DNA of 64,000 nt, taken from positions 157,312,191 to 157,376,190 of the forward strand of contig OW121740.1 in the NCBI GenBank assembly GCA_933228675.1, given 5' to 3'. The translations under genes were made by a program, and so were the position numbers. Numbering within the stretch: the stretch's first letter is position 1; the number at the start of each line of letters is the position of its first letter. Source of the stretch: Stomorhina lunata (lineage: Eukaryota; Arthropoda; Insecta; Diptera; Rhiniidae). Positions 1-10,914 of the stretch are shown one piece after another. The notes beneath the pieces are model-generated. The model saw only the letters and a list, made by a program, of their open reading frames with translations. It searched no databases and had not been told where the DNA came from.

Positions 1-311
1 AAAAAATTTTTTAGAGTATAAAAAACTTTATTTTTTTGAAAGGTTAGATGTCAATTTTTTAAACGAAAATTAAAGGTCAAAATTTGTTTCTAATTTATTC
101 AAAAATGATTGAAAATTGTTTAAATTTTTTAAGTTTGTTGGTTAAAAAACATTTGGATTGTAATTTGTGTGTGATTTTGTTCAAAAGATACTTTATATAC
201 TATTTCAAAACAAAGTACATTATATGTATACAAAAGACACATAGAGACTAAAAAAGTACCAAAACTAAAATAGTAACAGCTTTTTTTCCAAAATGCACCA
301 AAACGTAGAAA
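1..311. other. AT-rich spacer, no gene seen
   Basis: Low-complexity A/T sequence with stop codons in all frames and no recognisable RNA or protein motif. It leads directly into the first minisatellite array. Confidence 0.6.
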
Positions 312-1866
312 ACTTTACCTATCGTCAACTTTTCTATAGAAATGTTCGCCAATCAACTTTTCTATAGAAATGTTTGAATATCGTCAACTTTTCTATAGAA
401 TTGTTGGCCTATCGTCAACTTTTCTATACAAATATTGGCCTATCGTCAACTTTTCTATAGAAATGTTGGCCTATCGTTAACTTTTCTATAGAAATGTTGG
501 CCTATCGTCAACTCTTCTATAAAAATGTTGGCCTATCGTCAACTTTTCTATAGAAATGTTGGCCTATCGTCAACTTTTCTATAGAAATGTTGGCCTATCG
601 TCAACTTGTCTATAGAAATGTTGGCATATCGTCAGCTTTTCTATAGAAACGTTGGCCTATCGTTAACTTTTCTATAAAAATGTTGGCCTATCGTCAACTT
701 TTCTATAGAAATGTTGGCCTATCGTCAACTTTTCTATAGAAATGTTGGCCTATCGTCAACTTTTCTATAGAAATATAGAAAAGTTGACGATAGGCCAACA
801 TTTCTATAGAAAAGTTTGCCTATCGTTAACTCTTCTTTAGTTATGTTTGCCTATCGTTAACTTTTCTTTAAAAATGTTGGTCTATCATCAACTTTTCTTA
901 CAAATGTTTGCCTATCGTCAACTTTTATTTAGAAATGTTTGGCTATAGTCAACTTTTCTATAGAAATCTAGACCTACCGTCAACTTCTCTCTAGAAATGT
1001 TTGCCTATCGTCAACTTTTCTTTAGAAATTTTTGTCTATCGTCATCTTTTCTATCATTCCTTAGAAATTTTTGTTTATCGTCATCCTTTCTATAGAAGTG
1101 TTTGCCTATCGTCATATTTTATATAGAAACGTTGGCCTATCGTCAACTTTTCTATAGAAATATTGGCCTATCGTCAACGATAGACGATAGACAAAAATTT
1201 CTAAAGAAAAGTTGACGATAGGCCAACATTTCTATAGAAAAGTTTGCCTATCGTTAACTCTTCTTTAGTTATGTTTGCCTATCGTTAACTTTTCTTTAAA
1301 AATGTTGGTCTATCATCAACTTTTCTTACAAATGTTTGCCTATCGTCAACTTTTTTTTTGAAATGTTTGGTTATAGTCAACTTTTCTATAGAAATCTAGA
1401 CCTACCGTCGACTTTTCTATAGAAATGTTTGCCTATCGTCAACTTTTCTTTAGAAAATTTTGTCTATCGTCATCCTTTCTATAGAAATGTTTGCCTATCG
1501 TCATATTTGATATAGAAATGTTTGCCTATCGTCAACTTTTCTTTAGAAATTTTTGTCTATCGTCATCTTTTCTATCATTCCTTAGAAATTTTTGTCTATC
1601 GTCATCCTTTCTATAGAAGTGTTTACCTATCGTCATATTTTATATAGAAATGTTTGCCTATCGTCAACTTTTCTTTAGAAATATTTGCCTATTGTCAACT
1701 TTTCTTTAGAAATGTTTGAATATCTTCAAGTTTTCCATAGAAATGTTTGCATATCGTCAACTTTTCTATAGAAATGTTTGCTTATCGTCAAGTTTTCATT
1801 GGAAATGATTGCATGTCGCCAATTTTTCTAGAAGTGTTTGCCTATCGGCCACTTTTCTTCAGAAAA
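312..1866 (+). repeat. 31-bp minisatellite array A (TCGTCAAC type)
   Basis: About 50 tandem copies of a 31-bp monomer. It is made of the variable half GCCTATCGTCAAC and the palindromic half TTTTCTATAGAAATGTTG; the period is read directly from the spacing of successive ATCGTCAAC motifs at 541-700. Copies at 460-770 are nearly identical, and those towards both edges are diverged. The array reverses orientation briefly at about 774-815 and 1180-1240. A 428-bp block (781-1208) is repeated at 1209-1530. Copies with TTTAG in place of TATAG occur from 830 on. The monomer length is not divisible by three, so translations through it are artefacts. Confidence 0.95.
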
Positions 1867-3384
1867 CTAATAAGTTTTATCTTTGCTTAATTTTTCATAC
1901 TAAAGCTGCTTGTAGGGTATTTCAATAAAGCCTATTATTGATGTAATTTAATTCTTATTTGTGATTTTACGCTCATAACACACTTTAAATATAGAATTTC
2001 AATTTAAAAATTGATAAACTTGAATCAGGGTTCGTTTGGTTGGTTGATTGACTGACTGACTCCCTGACTGGCATAACATCACATTCATATGTATGTACAT
2101 ATGAATGTACTCGTATATACATATATAGTGCAAATGATATAAATTACTCAACACCATAAACAGTGGGACCACTGATATAAAAATTGTTAATAAAAAATAC
2201 ATATGTGCCCCATTGTACTCTATCTTTTGATACAGGAAACGTTAAAAGTTGGAACCAAAAGTACAAAAATGTCTGAAAGGGTATATAAGAAGTTGGAAAA
2301 CCGCAAATTTGTTGCATTCTTTAAATTTTAAAACTTTAGCTTTATTTTGTAATATTTTTTATAAACATCTCCACTGTTCAGTACAAAATATCCATTCTCC
2401 CATGAGTGAAATAAAATATATTTTTTTTCTGCATTGCAAATATAGACATGTACAAACATGTTTACGCATGTATAGACAAAACGGATGTATGAGTGTAAAG
2501 ACATGTTAACACGGTAAAATATTGGAGGCAAAAATATAAAATACAAAAATAACCCAGAGTAAATCCATATACTGCTATTAAATGGGTTAAATAACAGTTA
2601 TTTGCATAAATTTACACAGGAACTCAGTCGCACACACACACACACGCAAATACATTAGAGAGGAAGCCATTAGAAAGGATTTTAAAAATTTGCTTAAACA
2701 AAAACTCAAACGATAAAATGCAAATTTTACTCAGAAATTTTGAAAGCATAATTTTTTAAATAAAATCAAAGGGATGTTTTACTTTTACAAAGGGTTTAAA
2801 AGGAATTTGCAAAATTTATTTGGATATTTTTTATGGTTTTTGTTTTGGACCCTACTAAGGAACATAGAAATTTATATGATCATAATATAGATGACTATGA
2901 GCTCATTTATTTAAGTTGTATCATCATCGTATCGTCATAGGAGTATCTATATAAAAAGGTTGTACTTGGCCCGTTCATATCATTTTATTTAGTTATTTTT
3001 TAATTTTATTTATTTTATATCTCTCCATCATCATCTAAAGCGATTTAAATTTACGATACTTTTGTTATCTATAATTTAGCAATTTGTAAATAATATTTGT
3101 TTTAAACCAAAGTAAGTAAATACTTAATAAAATGTAAACCGAATTTTAAGCCATGTAATAACATTTGTAAAATTAATTATAGAAAAATTTAGGGGGAAGT
3201 TTTAGCTTTAAATTTTTGTCAAATTTTGATACAATTAAAATAATTTTTTAAAAAAAAATTTATTTTAGCTATTAAAAATCTTTCCACTATCTAGATTTCT
3301 AGCAAAAGGTCTTGCACCCAAAAGTGTTCTATAGTAACCTCCAAAAATTATTTTGTAGATACGAAATAATATTTAAAAAAATAA
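1867..3384. other. AT-rich spacer between arrays A and B
   Basis: Unique AT-rich sequence with no gene seen. It holds a short run of GACT/GATT tetranucleotides at 2040-2070, a palindromic ATGTATGTACATATG stretch near 2090-2110 and a CA microsatellite at 2628-2645. The open frames of 67-86 codons here have no domain-like composition. Confidence 0.6.
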
Positions 3385-4110
3385 TCCTAACGTCAACTTA
3401 TCTATTAAATATTGTTCTAACATCGACTTCTCTACAGAAATATTGCCCTATCGTCAATTTTTCTATATAAATACGGACCTATTGTCAACTTTTCTATAGA
3501 AATATTGTATTATCGTCAACTTTTTAAAAGAAATGTTGTTCTATCGCCAACCCTTCTGTAAAAATATTGTCCTATTGTGAACTTTTCTATGAAAATGTTG
3601 TCCTAACGTCGACCTTTCCATAGAAATATTGTCCTAACGTTAACTTTTCTATAGAACTATTGTCCTAACGTCATCTTTTCTATAAAAATTTTGTCCTGAT
3701 GTCAACGTGTATATAGAAATTTTGTCCTAACGTCAACTTTTCTATAGAAATATTGTCCTAACGTCAACTTTTCTATAGAAATATTGTCCTAACGTCAACT
3801 TTTCTATAGAAATATTGTCCTAACGTCAACTTTTCTATAGAAATATTGTCCTAACGTCAACTTTTCTATAGAAATATTGTCCTAACGTCAACTTTTCTAT
3901 AGAAATATTGTCCTAACGTCAACTTTTCTATAGAAATATTGTCCTAACGTCAACTTTTCTATAGAAATATTGTCCTAACGTCAACTTTTCTATAGAAATA
4001 TTGTCCTAACGTCAACTTTTCTATAGAAATATTGTCCTAACGTCAACTTTTCTATAGAAATATTGTCCTAACGTCAACTTTTCTATAGAAATATTGTCCT
4101 AACGTCAACT
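3385..4110 (+). repeat. 31-bp minisatellite array B1 (CCTAACGTCAAC subtype)
   Basis: Same 31-bp family as array A, in the same orientation, but with ATTGTCCTAACGTCAAC in the variable half. Copies from 3720 to 4110 are practically identical, about twelve in a row, which indicates recent amplification. Copies at 3385-3700 are diverged. Confidence 0.95.
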
Positions 4111-6225
4111 TTTCTACAGAAATGTTTACCTATCATCATCTGTTCTATACAAATGTTTGCATATCGTCAACTTTTCTATGGACATGTTTGCCCATCGTCA
4201 ACTTTTCTATCGAAATGTTTGCCCATCGTCAACTTTTCTATCGAAATGTTTACCCATCGTCAACTTTTCTATCGAAATGTTTGCCTATCGTCAACTTTTC
4301 TATAAAAATGTTTGCCTATCGTCAACTTTTTTACAGAAATGTTTGCCTATTGTCAACTTTTCTATAGAAATGTTTGCCTGTCGTCAACTTTTCTATAGAA
4401 ATGTTTGCCTATCGTCAACTTTTCTATAGAAATGTTTTCCTATCGTCAACGTTTTTACAGAAATGTTTTCCTATCGTCTACTTTTCTATAGAAATGTTTT
4501 CCTATCGTCAACTTTTCTATAGAAATGTTTTCATATCGTCAATTTTTTTATAGAAATGTTTGCCTGTCGTCAACTTTTCTATAGAAATGTTTGCCTGTCG
4601 TCAACTTTTCTATAGAAATGTTTGCCTGTCGTCAACTTTTCTATAGAAATGTTTGCCTGTCGTCAACTTTTCTATAGAAATGTTTGCCTGTCGTCAACTT
4701 TTCTATAGAAATGTTTGCCTGTCGTCAACTTTTCTATAGAAATGTTTGCCTGTCGTCAACTTTTCTATAGAAATGTTTGCCTGTCGTCAACTTTTCTATA
4801 GAAATGTTTGCCTGTCGTCAACTTTTCTATAGAAATGTTTGCCTGTCGTCAACTTTTTTATAGAAATGTTTGCCTGTCGTCAACTTTTCTATAGAAATGT
4901 TTGCCTGTCGTCAACTTTTCTATAGAAATGTTTGCCTGTCGTCAACTTTTCTATAGAAATGTTTGCCTGTCGTCAACTTTTCTATAGAAATGTTTGCCTG
5001 TCGTCAACTTTTCTATAGAAATGTTTGCCTGTCGTCAACTTTTCTATAGAAATGTTTGCCTGTCGTCAACTTTTCTATAGAAATGTTTGCCTGTCGTCAA
5101 CTTTTCTATAGAAATGTTTGCCTGTCGTCAACTTTTCTATAGAAATGTTTGCCTGTCGTCAACTTTTTTATAGAAATGTTTGCCTGTCGTCAACTTTTCT
5201 ATAGAAATGTTTGCCTGTCGTCAACTTTTCTATAGAAATGTTTGCCTGTCGTCAACTTTTCTATAGAAATGTTTGCCTGTCGTCAACTTTTCTATAGAAA
5301 TGTTTGCCTGTCGTCAACTTTTCTATAGAAATGTTTGCCTGTCGTCAACTTTTCTATAGAAATGTTTGCCTGTCGTCAACTTTTCTATAGAAATGTTTGC
5401 CTGTCGTCAACTTTTCTATAGAAATGTTTGCCTATCGTCAACTTTTCTATAGAAATTTATTCCTATCGTCAACTTTTCTATAGAAATGTTTGCCTATCGT
5501 CAACTTTTCTATAGAAATGTTTGCCTATCGTCAACTTTTCTATAGAAATGTTTGCCTATCGTCAACTTTTCTATAGAAATGTTTTCCTATCGTCAACTTT
5601 TCTGTAGAAATGTTTTCATATCGTCAATTTTTCTATAGAAATGTTGGCCTATCGTCAACTTTTCTATAAAAATGTTTGCCCATCGTCATTTTTTTTATAG
5701 AAATGTTTGCCTATCGTCAACTTTTCTATAGAAATGTTTGCCTATTGTCATATTTTTTATAGAAATATTTACCTATCGTCAACTTTTCTATAGAAATGTT
5801 TGCTTATCGTTAACTTTTCTACAGAAATGTTTGCCTATCGTCAACTTTTCTACAGAAATATTTGCATATCGTCAACTTTTCTACAGAAATATTTTCCTAT
5901 CGTCAACTTTTCTATAGAAAGTTTGTCCTGCCGTCCATTTTTCTATAGAAATGTTTGCCTATCGTCAACTTTTCTTCAGAAATGTTTGTCAACTTTTCTA
6001 TAGAAATGTTCGCCTATCGTTCACTTTTCTTTAAAAATGTTTGCCTATCGACAAGATTTCTTTAAATATGTTTGCCTATTATCAACTTTTCTTTAGAAAT
6101 GTTTGCCTATCGTCCACTTTTCTTTAATAATGTTTGCCTATCGTCAACTTTTCTTTAGAAATGTTAGCCTATCGTCAACATCTCCTTAAAAATATTTGCC
6201 TTTTGTCAACTTTTCTTTAGAAATG
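4111..6225 (+). repeat. 31-bp minisatellite array B2 (GCCTGTCGTCAAC subtype)
   Basis: This directly continues B1 with a different subtype. The variable half is TTTGCCTATCGTCAAC at the edges and TTTGCCTGTCGTCAAC in the homogeneous centre (4555-5430). A rare TTTTTTATAG variant occurs at about 4851 and again at about 5161, exactly ten monomers (310 bp) apart, so the centre spread as a higher-order block. Homogeneity decays towards 6225, the pattern expected of unequal exchange acting mainly in the middle of an array. Confidence 0.95.
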
Positions 6226-7682
6226 TTTGACTTTCCTTTCTTTTCTATTAACAATTTTTTCTGTATAAAACTATTAATTCAACTTTTTAAGAGAAATCTT
6301 TTCCCACTGCCAATTTTTTTTTATTTGTTATATTTTTGCCAACATTTCAATTAAACTTTATGTGTATTTTAAATTTTATTTTTTTTTGTTAATATTTTTG
6401 TTTGGAGTTAAGTGCTTAAACATTATGATTTTTATTTATTTCCGTCAGTATGAGCCAAATTTCCGGTTCATATTAAAAAGTATTAAGTGAAAAAAATACA
6501 ACAAAATAACAATAATCATATACATAAATAATAATGTTTATAACAAACATTAAATTCACACTCGAATATTTATGAACAAAATGCAATGAATGTGTAAACT
6601 TTTACAGATCAAATAACTTTAGGACATTACAAAAATTTTAAGAACCGAGTATTCGAATGGACATATTCGAATCTTATATACCCTTCAGTGCTGTTAAATA
6701 TACAACTTAATTAGATTGCTGTGACTTAGGTCGTGAGTTCGAATCCCGGTAACAAACTTTATTTAGACTAAATAGAACTATATTAAAATATATCCCTTTT
6801 AAATTACGAAGATGTCATAACAGTTTAATTTGAAAATTTGAAAGCAACAGTTGAAAATTTTGTTCATAAAAAACCAAACATGTCTTTATCATATACCAAA
6901 AATATAAAGAAATCGCTTGAGGAATATGTTTTTTTATGTTTATATTTTGTTTAAATGTAAAAATTTTGAACTTAAATAACCAGAAATAAATAAGGAATAA
7001 AAAAAGTAAGAATTTTATATGTTTTCCTTAAGGCAGAGCAGGGTTGGAAATGTCTGCAAAGAAATTAAAACCCAACACTTCAGGAAATCCAACGTCTTTC
7101 AATGTAAACCTAAAGGACTTTTGTACTAAAATTCAACATCTTTAAATTATATCATTGTCATAATTAGATTGAATTCTAATTTTAGATACTCCATTTCCCA
7201 TTCCTGCTTTTATAAACTAATACACCTACCAAAAAATTTCATATACTCAACAAACCTAAACACATACACACACTCACATATTTTTCTTAACAATTGTCTT
7301 GAAGCAACAAAACTCAAGATTAAAACCAAAGACAAGGAAACTGTAGAAAATGTTTAGTTCCCTGAAACTAAATTTTGTATTTTCTAATATAAATAAGTTT
7401 TGACATGAATAAATATCGTTTCGTTCTGGCATTGAGTGCAAGGAAAGAAGGAGGTTCGAGTATAATAAAGTTGAAAATATTTACATAAATTCTGTTGGTC
7501 TGTGTTTTTTGGTTACTAAAAACATTTCAACGCCTTCTGCAAAACTTGGCCTAAAAGGGACTGACAGTGATTTTAAGAAAGTAGGAAAAAAAAACTAAAA
7601 GTAAGCAAATCTAAGCACTTGAAAAAGAAGAAGGAAAAACTAAACAATATTTAAAAGCAGAGTTGGAAAGGAATAAGATCTT
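6226..7682. other. AT-rich spacer, with a tRNA-like B-box at 6735
   Basis: No gene seen. At about 6733-6752 the sequence GTGAGTTCGAATCCCGGT resembles the T-arm/B-box of a tRNA gene or tRNA-derived SINE. I find no convincing A-box or acceptor stem around it, so no tRNA is called. A 62-codon open frame at 7169-7357 has no recognisable feature. Confidence 0.5.
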
Positions 7683-7915
7683 AGAGTAAATGTTGACGAT
7701 AGTTAAACATTTCTATGGAGAAGTTGACGATAGGCAAACATTTCTTAAAAAAAGTTGATAACAGGCAAATTTTTTTATAGAGAAAAGTTGACGATATTCA
7801 AGCATTTCTGGAGAAAAGTTGACGATAGGCAAACACTTCTAAAGAAAAGTTGACGATAATCAAACATTTCTAAAGAAAAGTTGATGATAAGCAAACATTT
7901 CTAAAGAAAAATTTA
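7683..7915 (-). repeat. Short inverted array C of the 31-bp TCGTCAAC family
   Basis: Seven or so diverged monomers reading AAGTTGACGATAGGCAAACA on the + strand, the reverse complement of arrays A and B. Most carry CTAAAG in place of CTATAG. It abuts array D without a spacer. Confidence 0.85.
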
Positions 7916-7924
7916 GTTTACACC

Positions 7925-9225
7925 AAAAGTTTTTCCAAAAATTTGTCAAAAATTTTTCTATAGAAAATTTTTGCTATCAAAATTTTTTCTATAGAAAATT
8001 TTTTGCTATCAAAAATTTTTCTATAAAAAATTTTTTGGTATCAAAAATTTTTCTATAGAAAATTTTTTGCTATCAAAAATTTTTTGCTATTAACAATTTT
8101 TCTATAGAAAATTTTTTGCTTTTAAAAATTTTTCTAAAGAAAATTTTTATGGTATCAAAAATTTTTCTATAGCAAAACTTTTGGTATGAAAAATTTTTCT
8201 ATAGAAAAATTTTTGATAGCAAAAAATTTTCTATAGAAAAATTTTTGATAGCAAAAAATTTTCTATAGAAAAATTTTTGATAGCAAAAAATTTTCTATAG
8301 AAAAATTTTTGATAGCAAAAAATTTTCTATAGAAAAATTTTTGATAGCAAAAAATTTTCTATAGAAAAATTTTTGATAGCAAAAAATTTTCTATAGAAAA
8401 TTTTTTGCTGTCAAAAATTTTTCTATAGAAAATTTTTTGCTATCAAAAATTTTTCTATAGAAAAATTTTTCATACCAAAAGTTTTGCTATAGAAAAATTT
8501 TTGATACCATAAAAATTTTCTTTAGAAAAATTTTTAAAAGCAAAAAATTTTCTATAGAAAAATTGTTAATAGCAAAAAATTTTTGATAGCAAAAAATTTT
8601 CTATAGAAAAATTTTTGATAGCAAAAAATTTTCTATAGAAAATTTTTTGCTATCAAAAATTTTTCTATAGAAAATTTTTTGCTATCAAAAATTTTTCTAT
8701 AGAAAATTTTTTGCTATCAAAAATTTTTCTATAGAAAATTTTTTGCTATCAAAAATTTTTCTATAGAAAATTTTTTGCTATCAAAAATTTTTCTATAGAA
8801 AATTTTTTGCTATCAAAAATTTTTCTATAGAAAATTTTTTGCTATCAAAAATTTTTCTATAGAAAATTTTTTGCTATCAAAAATTTTTCTATAGAAAATT
8901 ATTTGCTATCAAAAATTTTTCCATAGAAAATTTTTTGTTATCAAAAATTTTTCTATAGAAAATTTTTTGCTATCAAAAATTTTTCTATAGAAAATTTTTT
9001 GCTATCAAAAATTTTTCTATAGAAAATTTTTTGCTATCAAAAATGTTTCCATAGAAAATTTTTTGTTATCAAAAATTTTTCTATAGAAAATTTTTAGCTA
9101 TCAAAAATTTTTCTATAGAAAATTTTTTGCTATCAAAAATTTTTCTATAGACAATTTTTTGCTATCTGTAGAAAATTTTTCTATAGAAAACTTTTCGGTT
9201 TTAAAAATTTTTCTATATATAAAAA
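7925..9225. repeat. 32-bp minisatellite array D (GCTATC / GATAGC type)
   Basis: About 40 copies of a 32-bp monomer made of GCTATC, A5, T5, CTATAG, A4 and T6; positions 8649 and 8681 give the period. Orientation alternates in blocks: GCTATC-reading at 7960-8190 and 8400-8460, GATAGC-reading at about 8200-8395 and 8530-8635, then GCTATC again to 9170. Within each block copies are almost identical. CTATAG is the same core as in arrays A and B, but the spacer half is unrelated. Confidence 0.93.
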
Positions 9226-10082
9226 ATTGTTTGTTTTAAATTTTGTTTTTCTTTTAATGTATTCATTCTTTTAACTCCTAAATATTTTCCAAGGAATCAG
9301 AAAAATAACAAACATTTTTTGTAACCTCTTCTCTTTTATTTTGGGACAGAGAATCAGCAACAGCAGAATTTTTGTATGAAACCAAAAAAGAAGAAATTAC
9401 AATTCTTCTGGTGAATTAATGCTGATTGTTTTGGATTTTTTCTTTGATTCTGTTGTTGGCATTTTGTTACAGTTTTTACTTGCTGTTGGCTTTAATTTAG
9501 ATTTTTTCATTTTTATTTTTTCTAAACTACAAAATTTTTTCTGTGTTTTAAGATATCTTTTTTTTTTTTTGTGAAACTTTTTCTTTTGCTTAACTCTCTG
9601 GTTTTAGTTCTGTTCGTTTTTTTCTGATCTGATTCAGATTCTTTTGTACTCAATGGGGATATCGAAAAATAGTTTCATTTTGGTTTTCAATTTTTTCATT
9701 TTTGTTTGTTAATTTTCCCTGAAGAAATCCAATTTTTTGAGTAAATATCAAATGCTTTTGTTTAAATATTGTAATTTAATTACTGTTTTTTTTTGTGTTT
9801 TTAGCTAGTGAGAATAATTAAGTTAATTTGTTAATTGTTAAACATTAACTCAAAAGGGTTTTTTTAGATATAAAGTGACCTTTACAACCTTTTGGGTTAA
9901 ATGACTTCTTAGAAAAAGTAATTAGAAAGAATAAAGTTTAAGAGGGGGAAAAGCGCTCATTATTAACAGGCATTAATATATTCTGTCTTTTTTGAAACCT
10001 TAATGGGATCAAGGGAAAATTAGTATCAAAATGTTATTTTAAGACGTTTTAAATATATGTTTCAATAGAAATATTTAGCTTA
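9226..10082. other. T-rich spacer, no gene seen
   Basis: T-rich unique sequence with poly-T runs at 9550-9570 and 9785-9797. I see no coding segment, RNA gene or terminal repeat. Confidence 0.55.
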
Positions 10083-10385
10083 TTAAGAGTGTTCCGAATG
10101 AAATTTGTAGTTGCATTAAGTAAAACTTAAACTGTGCAATATAAAAACTATTCAAAATATGCAAATTTTTTGGCATATTGTACAAATTTATTTAATTTTA
10201 TACAAATATTTAGTCCTTTAATTCCTTGTGGAACATAGGGCCTCAATTTCGATTTTTTTTAATAGGTGTTTGTAAAATTATCGAGTTATTTCAGAACTTC
10301 TTTCATCAAGATTTTACAGTTGCTTATATCGCCTTTTTGTAGGTGATAATACACCTGCGCTTCAAAACGAACCTTTTCTGGGGCC
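10083..10385 (-). mobile_element. Relic end of the DD37E mariner family (3' end of transposase)
   Basis: This stretch aligns along its length with the left end of the mariner element at 40242. Shared blocks include TTAAGAGTG at the terminus, AAATTTGTAGTTG just inside, AAAATTATCGA, AGATTTTACAGTTGCTT and CACCTGCGCTT. The last three correspond to the C-terminal transposase codons on the - strand. Similarity stops after about 300 bp, where an unrelated inverted-repeat sequence begins. The copy is truncated and carries many substitutions and indels, so it is older than the 40-kb copy and cannot encode protein. Confidence 0.75.
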
Positions 10386-10435
10386 AAATCGCCGCATTTG
10401 ATATCAAAGCGAATATTGTGTAGCATACCTTAGGG
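10371..10435 (+). repeat. Inverted repeat, left arm (partner at 13273-13353)
   Basis: Contains CTGGGGCCAAATCGCCGCAT and TGTGTAGCATACCTTAGG. Their reverse complements recur in the same order at 13273-13353, with about 20 bp extra in the middle of the right arm. The arms bracket the dispersed sequence at 10587 and array E. Confidence 0.75.
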
Positions 10436-10586
10436 ATTTTCAAATTAATTTATTTTGCAAAAAGTTTATAAAAAAATTTTTATCTAAACATATTCGTTTG
10501 TTTGTCAAAACATTAATTTTTATAAAATTCTTTTACTAGATATTAGAGAACTTTTGACAAATAAGTTACAATGTATTGAACCCTGG
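10436..10586. other. Short AT-rich segment inside the inverted repeat
   Basis: No recognisable feature apart from its position between the left inverted arm and the dispersed repeat. Confidence 0.4.
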
Positions 10587-10890
10587 CCCATACCACTAGA
10601 AGCCGAATACTTTTTGTAATTTCGTATCTAAAAAATCCTTTAAATAAAACTCGTGAAAATGAGTATTAGGAGCATTCAGTTAAATAAAATACAAAAACAA
10701 AATGCACAAGAACTTAAATCAAAATACAATATATAGCAACAAAATATGTACATGATTCGAGAGAACAAATAAATATATCGAACATTGTTGTTATTTTTGT
10801 AAACATTGTTTGAAATAAATGTATCCGGTTTGGGAATATTTTTCGAAACAGAAATAAATTCTATTATTCTATATTAAACAATTTTAGATT
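10587..10890 (+). repeat. Dispersed repeat X, copy 1, adjoining array E
   Basis: Shares ordered blocks with 30106-30450: CCCATACCAC, AGTAGCCGA/AGAAGCCGA, ATAAAACTC, AAATGAGTATTA, ACAAAAACAAAAT, TATAGCAACAAAAT, TTCGAGAGAACAAA, TCGAACATTGTTGT and CAGAAATAAATTCTA. In both copies it ends where the 30-bp GATAAAAAAATTTTCTATAG array begins. No protein is encoded. It is probably part of a non-autonomous mobile element that carries the tandem array. Confidence 0.8.
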
Positions 10891-10914
10891 TTTAAAAATA
10901 AAAAATATTTTTTA

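Noticed and set aside
4122..4429. Open frames of 81-90 codons with a repeated SIEMFAYRQLFYRNV-like pattern
   Set aside because: They are translations through the 31-bp array. Because 31 is not a multiple of three, all frames cycle and open frames arise where the monomers lack stops. The same applies to frames at 5800-6003, 31919-32161, 34084-35018, 37016-37228, 45432-45704 and 61281-61484.
312..6225. CRISPR array
   Set aside because: Repeats are head-to-tail without unique spacers, and the sequence is clearly eukaryotic.
6690..6765. tRNA gene
   Set aside because: Only a T-arm-like block is present; D-arm, anticodon arm and acceptor stem cannot be drawn.
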